A model generated the notes under the pieces. That model saw only the letters and a list, made by a program, of their open reading frames with translations. It had not been told where the DNA came from and searched no databases. The translations under genes and the position numbers were made by a program. Source: Siphonodentalium dalli (taxonomy: Eukaryota > Mollusca > Scaphopoda > Gadilida > Siphonodentaliidae). Taken from it: a DNA stretch of 64,000 nucleotides. Below, one piece after another: positions 44,301 to 53,313 of the stretch. The stretch is taken from contig CP136069.1 in NCBI GenBank assembly GCA_032622095.1, positions 44,494,194 to 44,558,193 on the forward strand. Reading direction: 5' to 3'. Every line of letters begins with the position of its first letter. Position 1 is the first letter of the stretch.

Positions 44301-47126
44301 GTCAATTACTTTGGCCATTACTGTACATGTATTGGTACTAATATATGTGAACAGTAATTAAAATCAATTTTACATCATCACATTTTGAATTTACTGATAC
44401 CGGTAGATGTTCTGTACTGCCCTAAGCAGCCCTCAAAATTAGGAAAAATGTCCCACTGCAAATTTAATGATGAAGCATTTTAGATTCAAAATGTTGCCAT
44501 GGCATTTCCCAATGAATTGCTTATTGCCAATTTTGAGGACTACCTAACTAATTGACCTAGTACATGTACATGTACATGTGGTTATTATGCATTTTTAACT
44601 GCGGTAAAACTATACATGTAACTGCAGTGCAGTTAATGGTTCTGTGACTGGTGTGGCACTGCAATTAAATACGGTAAAGAAACCCTGGTTATATTCCTTG
44701 ACTGTTGGTACACTGTAGCTAACTTTTCAGTGCTGACTAGTTGGCGAATTTCATTTCTATGACATATGTGACCCGCCATATCAAATCCAGTCGTAAGTCG
44801 GGATTTTTTTACCCTGTGCCAATGCATTCTCTTATATATGCGAGTCGACTATAGGTCGCCTCGCATATATAAGAGAATGCATTGGCCTAACAATTTTAAT
44901 AATTTTTTCTTGAATTCTTTAACAATTTTATAATTTCATCCATACAGAGCCCCAGACAAACATGGGCAGACGACACTCTTCTATATGCTTCTATATATGT
45001 GTGGGGCTCCCTGCAGGGTAATGGATGTTTTTTATTTTATGTCCTAAAAATTGTAAGAAACATTTAAAAAAAATGAAAAAAAATTGTTAGGCCAATGCAT
45101 TCTCTTATATATGCGAGGCGACCTATGGTCGACTCGCATATATAAGAGAATGCATTGGCACAGGGTAAAAAAATCCCGACTTACGACTGGATTTGATATG
45201 GCAGGTCACATATATAAATTTTCTGGAACTGTACTGGAAGTTACCGTTTCATACCAGTTGATGATTACATACATTTTAACCACACAATCCTCTGGTTGTC
45301 TGTCAGTTTATACATGTAACTACATTTAAAGTTTAACCAAAATTTGGTTTAACTGGGGAGCAACCTTGTTTCGATGAGTCATTGAAATTTCTTACAGTAT
45401 GGTAAATGTACATGTATATTGTCAAATGTGTATGCAAGGATTTTTCTGACTTTTTGGGGGGGGGGGGGTGGGGAAAGAGTCTTTTCTATTGGGAAATTTG
45501 CAGCATATATAGGCTTCAAATTGGGAATTTCTACGAGTAACAGAGAATATAGGAATAACCATTGCAATTGTGAAAATTATTGTAATCAAACAGTTTAATG
45601 AATTATTTATTCCTATTTAATGTAAATGGAGCATTTAATATGGCTTGAAAATCTTTGTAAAATGAATGGAATGTCTTATATCTTGTTCACAAACAAAGAT
45701 ATTTATTGTCAATTGAGAATTTTAGGGTCAGAAATTGGAAAATATCAATCTATTTCCTATTGGGAATGGGGCCTGTTTTTGGTCCCTGTTGTTACATAAA
45801 AAAATCCCTGGTATATACATGTAGCTACAAATTACAGAGGAACTAAGATTCAAAATAGAGTTATTTATTGTGAAACATTTTGATCATTCAATCAGTTCGA
45901 TTAAAATATATATTTATTTTTTTTAATATTTTTTTTAATCAAAATGTTTAAAAACTAATGCCATTATATAACCTCTGCCAGGGTAACCCGAGTCAACACA
46001 CCAAATTTGGTTGAAAAGGTCCAGGGGCAAGCCTTGAAATAGGGTGTCTGTCATTTGCAGAATGAGGTCCCCAGAGGGTGAATTTAGTGATGCTACCCCG
46101 CATAGCGGGCTAGCATCACCAAATTCACCCTCTGGGAACCTCATTCTGCTGAGATGTAAGCAGAATGAGGTCCAATGACAGACACCCTATTTCAAGGCTT
46201 GTCCAGGGGTTTGGGAGAAAAATCCAGACAAACAGAAAAATCCTACTCTTACCGTATATAGATTATAGAAGCCTGAAAACTGGTACACGTAATATGAAAA
46301 TATTTACCTGAAACTTTGTCCCCACATACTGGACATGGGGAATATGTCCCATCTGAATCTGTCGGCTGTGGAGGTATTGACTGTTCGTGGAATTCCACGG
46401 AAACACACTCTTCACTTTGTTCATCAATACGCAGATTACAATTCTGCTGAGAGTCCGACACTTCTGGCGTATGGTAAACCACAGTTGGAACGTTCCCATT
46501 TCCCTCATCAGAATTCATAACCACGACATCGTTCGATGCAGATGGGAACGCAGGATTGTTAATATCATTCTCGTTACAATAGATAATATATGGCGATGAA
46601 TCAGACACAGTAACAATTGGTTCTGTAACCTTTCTTTCATATATGATTGGTGGGTTTTTCGGAACTGGCGGCTCTGGTGTTTTTGAGACAGTTATGGCAT
46701 TTTGAGCTGCAAGTTTAGCGAGAACAGTCATCACATTTTTGTCTGAAGGTGATACAACAATTGCCTGTTTATTGTCACCTTCACCAGTATGCACGATAAA
46801 ATGCTGCGAAGTGTTCCCGGCCGCTGTTTTGTTCAACATGATCTCAAGTACCTGCGGAGCACCTTGGGATAAACTTGCGGATGAAGTCGCATTTTGTTCC
46901 GGAACCATCATCATCTCCTCTCCAGAAACAGACTTGAAAATAGTTGGCTGGACAGTTCTAGCATCCAGATTTTTTAGGACTGTTGTGTGAGGTGCGATCT
47001 CCGACATGTTTTCGAGCTTTATTTGAGATGGATTGATCGTCGGGTTGATGTTCTTCCGAGATAATGTCTGAGATATGGCCTGTAGTAAAACTGGAGAAAT
47101 CCCCAGCTCACTCGTCGAGTTCATCT
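32126..47126 (-). CDS. Nuclear receptor, NR5 (FTZ-F1/HR39)-like, five coding exons
   Basis: This is a ligand-regulated or orphan nuclear transcription factor. Joining exons 47126-46308, 43535-43356, 40504-40044, 35954-35699 and 32382-32126 gives one open frame of about 656 aa from ATG at 47124 to TGA at 32126-32128. Every intron is GT..AG and the phases agree (1,1,0,1). Residues 1-263 form a Ser/Thr/Val-rich N-terminal domain. C264, C267, C281, C284 and C300, C306, C316, C319 are the eight zinc ligands of the DNA-binding domain, with P-box CESCKG at 281-286. RGGR at 340-343 is the minor-groove A-box seen in NR5 and ERR receptors. A ligand-binding domain runs from about 410 to 650, with [11 protein letters not shown] at 488-498 and AF-2 core LLIELL at 642-647 (E645). 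The CESCKG P-box and LLQN-W motif favour NR5, but the RLDRARGGR stretch recalls ERR and the FTZ-F1 box is divergent. NR5B/HR39-like is my best placement. The family, not the exact paralogue, is secure. Confidence 0.93.
32426..32757. mobile_element. Element with ~28-bp terminal inverted repeats in receptor intron 4
   Basis: AGTCAGCATTTAATATATAA at the left faces TATAATAAATGCTGATTT at the right, and both continue into AGCTGCTC. The interior has a B-box-like GCGGGAATCGTACCC at 32615, which may mean a SINE-like body. Confidence 0.6.
32799..33151 (+). mobile_element. Short Helitron-like element in receptor intron 4
   Basis: It starts TCCAATATAAAAGCC followed by a TG-rich tract. It ends with the hairpin CCCATCA-TT-TGATGGG-like stem, the spacer CAATCC and CTAG followed by T. 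The tract order matches that of the 3099-3852 unit. Confidence 0.65.
33152..34010. other. Unassigned intron sequence
   Basis: No repeat or exon was recognised. The 84-codon ORF at 33574-33828 is not supported. Confidence 0.4.
34020..34440 (-). repeat. Diverged ~170-bp tandem repeat with GACGGACGGACG tract
   Basis: GGATAACTCTAGAA recurs at 34107 and 34267, and AAAGCAGTCATGATGGCAA / AAAGCAGTCATGATAGCAA at 34157 and 34315, both followed by ACCAAAnnTnATTCA. It lies in receptor intron 4. Confidence 0.6.
34890..35040. mobile_element. ~150-bp palindrome in receptor intron 4
   Basis: ATTTTATACG..CACTAAATTCGATTTGAGCC faces GGCTCAAATAGAATTTAGTG..CGTATAAAAT. A single arm is stranded at 9174-9215, so the palindrome is a dispersed element. 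Confidence 0.65.
35699..35954 (-). CDS. NR5-like receptor exon 4: LBD helices 3-8
   Basis: Acceptor TTTGCAG is followed by [18 protein letters not shown], the nuclear-receptor helix 4/5 signature. The exon ends [19 protein letters not shown], which resembles the helix 7-9 region of FTZ-F1 proteins. The donor is GTTAGT at 35698-35693. The phase-1 end joins exon 5 to give the SPDVKG sequence common at this position in the family. Confidence 0.92.
36052..36178. mobile_element. ~125-bp palindrome in receptor intron 3
   Basis: GTCCAGTAAATTAGGTCTAG and its inverse meet at a TCTAGG centre; the outer arms are AAATTTACAAAAC and TTTTGTAAATTT. It shares only the AGGATCT leader with the palindrome at 34.9 kb. 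Confidence 0.6.
36724..37122 (+). mobile_element. Family A double-hairpin TTAA MITE in receptor intron 3
   Basis: This copy is 399 bp with one terminal change (TTAACTCTTTACCC). Its two hairpins are perfect in the GCCAATGCATTC arms, so it is a fairly young copy. Confidence 0.83.
37153..37934. mobile_element. ~780-bp element with inverted ends in receptor intron 3
   Basis: GTCCCACAGACTTTCATTTT at the left faces AAAATGAAAGTCTGGTCCC at the right. CGCGC-rich motifs (GAGGCGCGCG and TGCGCGCC) and CCAGCGAGCA lie near both ends. There is no coding capacity. Confidence 0.6.
39220..39335. mobile_element. Short family B TTAA MITE
   Basis: This copy is 116 bp, TTAACCCTTCCATGACTAGA to CATGAAAAGGGTTAA, with only one hairpin arm (GCATATATAAGAGAATGCA) left. 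Confidence 0.72.
39477..39585. mobile_element. Short family B TTAA MITE
   Basis: This copy is 109 bp, 141 bp from the previous one. It keeps clean TTAA borders (TTAACCCTTCCATGACTGGA and CATGAAAGGGTTAA) and a single arm of the hairpin. Confidence 0.75.
39663..40036 (+). repeat. Family E repeat abutting the exon 3 donor of the receptor
   Basis: It is colinear with 12470-12850 over its whole length and ends at CATAATATGTCTTTA. The receptor's donor GTAAGTG (minus strand 40043-40037) is the next thing to its right. Confidence 0.7.
40044..40504 (-). CDS. NR5-like receptor exon 3: C-terminal extension, hinge and LBD helices up to H3
   Basis: The exon opens after CTTTCAG with the DNA-binding extension ([15 protein letters not shown]). 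A basic, proline-rich hinge follows, then the first ligand-binding-domain helices ([11 protein letters not shown] and [14 protein letters not shown], helix 3). It closes at GCTATTGCT followed by GTAAGTG. A repeat of another family begins within about ten bases of this donor, on its intron side. Confidence 0.92.
41098..41711 (+). pseudogene. LINE C-terminal fragment with one in-frame stop, antisense in receptor intron 2
   Basis: The frame reads [30 protein letters not shown], then [12 protein letters not shown] and [12 protein letters not shown]. It has TGA at 41434-41436 and then reopens in the same frame with [14 protein letters not shown] and [14 protein letters not shown]. This order is characteristic of the region after the reverse transcriptase in many invertebrate LINEs (CR1/jockey-like). 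The stop replaces a residue that is usually Trp in relatives. The reverse transcriptase itself is absent. Confidence 0.75.
42446..42553. mobile_element. Half copy of a family D MITE
   Basis: Only the right arm remains, from CGCCGAGAGCTTTCCG to GAGCATTACTG. The flanking TA is no longer visible. Confidence 0.75.
42548..42769 (-). CDS. Small ORF with signal-peptide-like start, unrecognised
   Basis: A 73-codon frame starts [18 protein letters not shown], a hydrophobic leader, and continues with Cys-containing [20 protein letters not shown] and PHCAVEG. It does not match any family I know. Its stop TAA lies inside the terminal CAGTAATG of the MITE half-copy, so the native end may be lost. It sits in receptor intron 2 on the same strand. 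It could be an exon relic or chance; I lean to chance or relic. Confidence 0.25.
   Translation of the reverse strand: MQKTTLLLLFLLSEFDYGHNLSGIVYVRMPLTCGDLIEHSYYAWGCTDMCPHCAVEGVSPQPELMKQFQSVIQ
43356..43535 (-). CDS. NR5-like receptor exon 2: rest of the DNA-binding domain
   Basis: This 180-bp exon is too short to stand out as an ORF. It begins after a TTTTTTCAG acceptor and ends at GTATGT. It encodes [20 protein letters not shown], then the second zinc finger with Cys at 300, 306, 316 and 319, ending at GMKVE. The YHYG and CKGFFKR motifs are diagnostic of nuclear receptors. The split inside finger 1 after VSG is shown directly by the sequence. Confidence 0.93.
43655..44110 (-). repeat. Inverse copy of the 7187-7650 repeat
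   Basis: GGTCCCCATAACATCAAGAT, AACAACAACATTTCTTC, TTTCCCAAAACG and GCGTTAATTCGGATTATGCA mark the whole ~455-bp family unit. It lies just upstream (in gene direction) of receptor exon 2. Confidence 0.75.
44145..44323. mobile_element. Family D palindromic TA MITE
   Basis: This copy is 179 bp. Both arms carry the CAAAGTAATTGACCACTT variant shared only with the copy at 12329, so the two are sister copies. The centre is asymmetrically shortened. Confidence 0.83.
44767..45210. mobile_element. TA-flanked element with TGTGACC ends and two hairpin modules
   Basis: TGTGACCCGCCATATCAAAT faces ATTTGATATGGCAGGTCACA; TA lies outside both. The inverted arms run about 125 bp and include CAGTCGTAAGTCGGGATTTT and then the same GCCAATGCATTC hairpin found in families A and B, once per arm. 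Between the hairpins lies a CCCCAGACAAACATG..GTGTGGGGCTCCCTGCAGGG segment. Confidence 0.8.
45211..46019. other. Unassigned intron 1 sequence
   Basis: It contains a G-run at 45458-45468 and AT-rich DNA. No exon or repeat was recognised. Confidence 0.4.
46028..46201. mobile_element. hAT-type MITE (family C), 174 bp, in receptor intron 1
   Basis: CAAGCCTTGAAATAGGGTGT faces ACACCCTATTTCAAGGCTTG with a perfect 8-bp duplication TCCAGGGG (46020-46027 and 46202-46209). It lies about 100 bp inside intron 1 from the exon 1 donor, and is the cleanest copy in the window. Confidence 0.88.
46308..47126 (-). CDS. NR5-like receptor exon 1: N-terminal domain and first half of zinc finger 1
   Basis: The exon carries ATG at 47124-47122 and ends at [10 protein letters not shown], the start of zinc finger 1, where GTAAAT forms the donor (46307-46302). 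A TTTCATTTCAG acceptor-like tract ends at 47127, just two bases before the ATG. A separate upstream exon, noncoding or coding, is therefore likely. The N-terminal ~260 residues have no recognised fold and are rich in Ser, Thr, Val, Asn and Gln, as A/B domains often are. Confidence 0.9.
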
Positions 47127-49080
47127 CTGAAATGAAATTGGGAATATTAGGCCAAGCAAAAAAAGATACCTGATTCTAAGGCAATTTATTTTTTAAATCA
47201 ATGAGGGAGCGAGGGTTTATTTTTATTTAAAAAAAAATTCTGACCACAGACTGCCATAGTAAGCATGGGTTATTACAGGTATATGTACCTTCCCAGGTCC
47301 AGAAAAATATAGGGAGACCTTTGTAATGGATATAAACTAATTTAATCTGATATAACAAATGACAATTAGTCCATGAGCTGGTAGGACTCTTCGTGCACCC
47401 CTCCAACTACTTAAACTTCCTTGGTATTTTCATGTACCCTAATATGTACTGGTAAGCAAAAATGATGTTAACAGCAAATATTTTGGGTCCTATTGTACCT
47501 ACTGGGTCAAAGTTTAGCCTTACTCGTTTACCATTGTTTCCGAATATGATGGGGTGGGGGAAACTGATATCCCATATAAGTGATGTCATTGTGATTGGAT
47601 TTAACAGGTGATGTGTCATTTTGTAGGTACATGTATTTGAATACTCGATCCACTGGTAGCAAAAAACATATGTTTTCATTGATGAGTCACCCGAGGTCAT
47701 GCAACGGTGATGAAAACACAAATATAATAGTCTGAGATCTGATAGGTACCCCTACACCCCAGACCACAGGACTTAACTTCACCCACTCATTTTCTTCCTT
47801 ATTATGTCCCTCAACTTTTAAACAATGTTGACACGAAAAAAAAAGTGACCGCCGTTTTTAAGACGAGGCACTATAAGTCAGTTTGATGCAAATTATTAAG
47901 AGAAAATCTTGACAAATGTATATATTATTGTGAAGCTAAGACATAGTGCTACCTTTTTATAGCAAATTTGGAACTCCAAGTCCAAGATGGCCACCAAAAT
48001 GGACACCGGAAGTGGAAAATATAACTATCTTGGAGCAATGAAATATGCGATTTTGTTGGTACCAGCCCCTTCTGATCCCTCAAAAATTTGATTATACAGA
48101 ACGCGGTATAAATTTCACCAAAAATCACCATTTGGATTCTAGTCACATTTCAACAAGAAATGAGCAGAACTGTGCAATTTAAGTCAGGCATACCATTACT
48201 TCTACCGACTTCAGAGAATGCCCTGATCGGCACTTGTTTCAGTTAGTTCCTACGTAACAGGCAAATATGCACATGTAACTATTTTTCAATCATGATGATG
48301 TCACATGGTATACATGTTCATTGACTTGAGTGTTGCCAGATGCCAGATGGTTCCAAATAAATCATTTGTAATTCTGTAACTCTACATACCAGTGTTTCAT
48401 TTAAAATAGAGCATAACCAGTTGTTAAAGTTGAAAATTATATGTGATGGAGCTTCAACATAGGTTGTGAATCACAGTATACAATAGTAACTTGGCAATAT
48501 CTAACTCCAAGTAACTACATCCAATACCGGTATGGCGGTACGCATACCTGCATGTCGAAAATTTACCAATCTATCTGGAATATGTCAGTTGACTATGCTC
48601 ACACGGCACAATCGTTTTGACGATTCTGCGACCAATTTCACGATTCTGCAGTTTGACAACCACGGTGCTACGGCAGTTTAACGATTCTGCGACCTTATTG
48701 TACGTGTACCAGGTTGACTCAAGGAATACATACGGGGATGAGATCTATACATAAAGTGAGTCACATTCGGCTCGGTCAAATCGGGACCATCAGACATTAA
48801 TAGTGCGAAAATTAACATCCAACGTAAGCTTTGATAAGCATAAATGTAGGATTTGTAAAATTCGTACCTCAGTTGACCCAATATTCGATTAAACTCGACA
48901 CAGAAATGCAGTAACAATGTCAACTATTTGGCAACGCCCGGGTTCGACAATGACAACGACGACTGTCCGACTCGTTGAACGGTACTGATCCCCACATGTG
49001 ATGCCATATAGAGACCAAGTCACATAAGATATGTCCACCTGTCACTATTCGAGCATTCTGACATTTGAACACGACCAAAT
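47127..49080. other. Upstream flank of the receptor gene, unassigned
   Basis: Because a splice acceptor precedes the ATG, a leader exon probably lies somewhere here or further right. I cannot pick it out. GGACTTGGAGTTCC-type and CCAAGATGGCCACCAAAATG motifs near 47970 resemble pieces of the intron 2 array. No other gene was recognised. Confidence 0.4.
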
Positions 49081-49084
49081 GTTT

Positions 49085-49158
49085 TTCTATATATTATCGA
49101 TATTAGATCGTTGTTATTACCGGGAATTTGTTGAAAATAATGTACATTACCCCTTTAA
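49085..49158 (+). repeat. End fragment of the GTACAGTACCCCT/TTAA repeat
   Basis: ATCGATATTAGATCGTTGTT, GGGAATTTGTTGAAAAT and ATTACCCCTTTAA match the right ends at 4221 and 62097. The left part is missing. Confidence 0.6.
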
Positions 49159-49212
49159 CGTAAGCATTTTAACAATTAAATCTATGATCATAGTAAATCC
49201 TGGGTATAAATT

Positions 49213-49380
49213 CACTGCAAAATAACAACTTTTTAGACTCATGAGATATATTATTGTGCAAATATACACAAGCTTTCGATCCTTCCAGGGATCTTTATCT
49301 AGAAGGATCGAAAGCTTGTGTAACTTATATTTGCACAACAATATATCTCATGAGTCTAAAAAAGTTTTATTTTGCAGTTA
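49213..49380. mobile_element. 168-bp palindrome with AAGCTTTCGATCCTTC arms
   Basis: CTGCAAAATAA..GACTCATGAGATATATTATT..AAGCTTTCGATCCTTC is followed after a short centre by its inverse. The arms differ by a few indels. It is noncoding. Confidence 0.7.
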
Positions 49381-49389
49381 TATATCGTA

Positions 49390-50757
49390 CACAGAAGACT
49401 CATAAGGCTATTTCTCAATATAACAATTAAATCCATAACCGTTATAGGGTCGATTTTTGACAGAAAATGATATTCTATAATGATTTACTTATTTGTGATT
49501 AAAATCTAGTTATCTAAAATATAATTCCTTCGCACAGTCAAGATTTGCCTCAGATATGACATTTCTATGACATTTATTTCCACTCAGCATCTCACGATGT
49601 AAAATTTAACTCATTTGTAGTATGCACACCGGTCAGGTCTACCCCATTACAAATACTACCCAGTGAAGTATCCAGGGATTTTTTGGGGACACCTGTTTTT
49701 GGGCAATGATATGCCGAAGGCATACTGGTATCCCAAAGACATGAGCGAGGGAGGTTCGGGAGGGAGTATCTGTGATGGTGGTGGGGGGGGGGGATCTTTT
49801 AAAAATCCAATGCATTGAAAGCTAACCCAGAGCTCTTGGAGTCAGTATTTTGAATTTTGAAGCATAACTTTGGAATTTTTTTTATATATGTACATGTATG
49901 GCTTGGAAATGCTTAAAAGTTATTGTCAGATATCTTTTTGTTCAATGGATTATGCTTATACTGCTTGAAATGAGACCATTATCACTGTAATTCATATAAT
50001 AGGCTATTTTCTAAAATTCAAGTGAGAGACACATTCATAATATACTAGTACAGAAATGTTACATGTAGTAATTACTAGTAGTACTAATCTCTATGTTAAT
50101 TATTCATTTGGAATTATGAGATCCCACATGATAGCCAGGTTTATAAATACTTGATCAAATTGTCACTGTTCCTGTACTGTATTGTGTAATTTCACTTGAA
50201 TTTGTTTGAAATACTGAAGTCTGAAGGGTTAACTCAAACTATTTGAAGTTTTCACAGATGAAAGCTAGATAAAGCCAAACATACTTTACAGTATTATTCC
50301 AACTGTTAAACTTAAGTTAAATCTTTTTGTAAACTTACATGTCTTATATCAATATATATATAAATATATATCTTGTTATGATATTAATTGGGACCTGAAT
50401 TGAAAAAAAAAAAAAGTAAAAAAAAATTTAATTTTTTTTTTTTTTTTTGGGTGCCTGGAGTTTGGGCGCCCAAACCGGTAAACGGTATGAAAAACGGCCT
50501 GGATATGTCCCTGCTACCCCACTAAATCACCCCATGTTAATAGTATGGTATACCGGCAAATTGGCCACCAGGGGGTAGGGGTCATACATCCAGATGCGTA
50601 TAGGTTATTTTTTTTATATTTTGGCCACTTTCCGGACCAACTGAATGCTTTCATTCCATATGAATAAACTGATGACATTTAACATTACATGTACATATAC
50701 AACCAGTATACCAGTTAAACTATATTGTGAATTTGAAAATTCAAGACTATCCTGCAA
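49390..50757. other. Unassigned, homopolymer-rich
   Basis: It holds a G-run at 49784-49793 and A/T tracts at 50404-50448. No gene was recognised. Confidence 0.4.
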
Positions 50758-50772
50758 AATTGGACATTTAAT

Positions 50773-51025
50773 ATGTGGGCTAGCATCACCAAATTCACCC
50801 TCTGGGGACCTCATTCTGCATTGCCTTATCTGCTATGAGAGACATAGAATCAGATTGAAGTTCCCAAATGATGAATATTGTGATGTACACCCATTGGGAA
50901 CCTCGTTTATGCAAATTAGGTGATATTGAAACTGCTACAACCCAGAAGGGAAAAAGTAACTAAAAACAATGTTAATTTGAGATACTTCCCAAAAGATGAG
51001 GCCTAAGCAGAATGAGGTCCCCGTT
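50773..51025. mobile_element. Decayed fragment of family C MITE (long form)
   Basis: GGGCTAGCATCACCAAATTC, CTCTGGGGACCTCATTCTGC and GCAGAATGAGGTCCCC are recognisable. The outer ends with their 8-bp duplication are gone. Confidence 0.6.
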
Positions 51026-51488
51026 TTTCTGCATCTGGCATTTTCGGGGACCCACCACCCCGAAACCTGCAATTTTTTACTCCCAATTTTTTTGACACCC
51101 ACCCCCCAAATTTCACTAATTTGGTCTATAACCACATAAAACCCTACTAATATCAGTCATTTGACTGGGAAATTATCTCCTTTAGTTCAAAAGCCAGTTT
51201 AACCTGTTTCAGAGGTTGTTTTAATTGAATTTTTGTTTAATACAGTCAAATATGAAGATTTTTTTCATATACTGGCTGATATTAAGCTTTTATTTTGTCT
51301 ACCACATGCATGGATCGGTGTTTCCAGATTAGTGTGTGATGAGAGTATGCCAGGTCTACCTGGGTGGACAAATTTGACACTGCTAAATCATTCTAAATGC
51401 AAAGTCTAATGCATCAATGAACATGTAGTGGAAAAATACACGTACAGTAATCCACCAGAAGCTGATAGATGCATACAAAACACTAGTA

Positions 51489-51703
51489 CAGTAATGCCCT
51501 AATTAATCGACTCCTTTAACCACAGCAGAATTATGGGTAACTTTTCAGGATTTAGTCGGAAATATGGCTTGTTGCCATTCATTGGAAAGCTCTCGCCGAG
51601 AGCTTTCCAATGAATGGCAACAAGCCATATTTCCGACTAAATCCTGAAAAGTTACCCATAATTCTGCTGTGGTTAAAGGAGTCGATTAATTAGGGCATTA
51701 CTG
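51489..51703. mobile_element. Family D palindromic TA MITE, full length
   Basis: This 215-bp copy is an almost perfect palindrome: arms of ~106 bp meet at GAAAGCTCTCGCCGAGAGCT. Both arms share the extra T in CCTTTAACCAC. It is the best candidate for a consensus. Confidence 0.88.
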
Positions 51704-51709
51704 TATAAC

Positions 51710-53281
51710 TTACTGTATACTAGTAGGTATATGCATCCAATTTTCCACAAAAAATTTATAAATTTCCCAAAATATCCCTTGCATATCCAGTGAGATATAT
51801 TTTCCCCTGCAAGCTATTACACGAGCCAAACATGTGATTTGGCTATTTTGGCTGTACCGTAATACATTTTAAGCTGATAACATCTCAGGATAGTAAACAC
51901 AGTCTTCACTTTCGAGTCACTGTTGTCATTTTGTAGACATATCAGTTGTTAAGCTCTAGAGTTGACATTTTTTGAAAATAATTACATAGAGAGGATATTT
52001 ACCAGGCTGCAATTGGAGATATTATGTTATAAATTGCTGATATCTTCAAACCTCAATGTAGGTCATTGTGCATGATACACACAATTCCATAATTTCGAAC
52101 TATTTCCTGATTAGTCGGTCAATCAGCCCATCATCTAGCATTATTCCATACCAATTTTGTTAGTTTAGTGGAGCAACTTCCATTATATTAAATGACAAGT
52201 AGTCACTGCCGGACTAGGATAATTTAGGTGTTGTGAGAGTAACAGATCATCTCAGATCATCTGAGTTGATACACGTGCAAATAATTCACTGATTAGTTTG
52301 ACGCACTGATGTCTGACAGTTATTTTCTAGCCATTGATACTGATTGATAGCTGCATTAATGTTTGTGACATTTGCTTGCACATGTTCCATGTACACAATG
52401 ATCTAGTCTTAAATGTCTTAGTTACATCAGGACAAGTTTATTTATTTCAATTTTACATTTCTCGAAGCTTCTTTCCAAAAGGTGTCGGGAAGGAAGTCAC
52501 AGAGTGGCAGGTAGCCAGGGTTTCCGCCAGGGGGCAATTAATGAGTCCGTATTGGGAAAACACATAACGCGACGGGACGACCATGGTTTGTTCCGTCGGG
52601 CGAAAATTTTGTTATTTGACACTGAAAAGAAGCTATTTCCTTGCACCTGAGTGTGCCACAAAGCTACGTGTATTATGCAAGTCGATCATTTCCGTGGGTG
52701 CATTAATTCTGTTGATGGTATCTAAATAGTTAGTCATTTAATTTAATACGTACGTAAGACAGCCGTCTGATTGAAGACTATATACATGTACATGAACGAG
52801 CTATGAGTTTAATACAGTGTTTACAAATTTATAACATACAATAAGATTCCAACAGGTATAATGAATCTAAACACTAAAAAGCATCTACGCATTGACCAAT
52901 AATACCTAGCAAGGAGAATTGAATAACGTATTTCTTAGAATTTCAAGTAGCGTCCGTGAAAATGAAACTGACAGGATTATATATTCTGTCAATCATAAAA
53001 CTATTTGTGCGCAGTGACACCATACTGCAGGAGATATTTATAGTGGCGAAATACGAATGGTAGAGAATTTTTTTACCCGGAACTCGTAGCTTGTTCAATA
53101 GTAGGTATTAGTCCAACGACTGATGACCGCAGCTATAGAACAGAGTTTTAGCCAACTTGTTATAAAATATAATTGAGTTTTTGGCGGGAAATGTGAACAT
53201 GTGCGTCGTTGATTATTGTGCTTGGGGACCCAGGCAGGACAACTAAACTATTATTGACCGTACCTTGAAAATTATCTCCAT

Positions 53282-53284
<3 letters not shown>
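51710..53284. other. Unassigned intergenic
   Basis: A 77-codon plus ORF at 52334-52567 is not convincing. No other signal was seen. Confidence 0.4.

Positions 53285-53313
<29 letters not shown>
53285..53313 (+). repeat. Poly(G) tract, 29 bases
   Basis: An unbroken run of 29 G, preceded by CATATT and followed by TATGTG. It can form G-quadruplexes and its true length is uncertain in any assembly. Shorter G or C runs are at 10099, 15038, 15370, 57085 and 58378. Confidence 0.9.

Noticed and set aside
46028-46201. Hairpin as a transcription terminator
   Set aside because: The 8-bp target duplication and dispersed copies show that it is a MITE.
46249-46307. The 18 codons that follow VSG in the exon 1 frame
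   Set aside because: They come after the GTAAAT donor; the true continuation is exon 2, which restores the zinc finger.
47407-47721. A 104-codon minus ORF as an upstream receptor exon
   Set aside because: It has no splice-compatible link to the ATG exon and its composition looks random.
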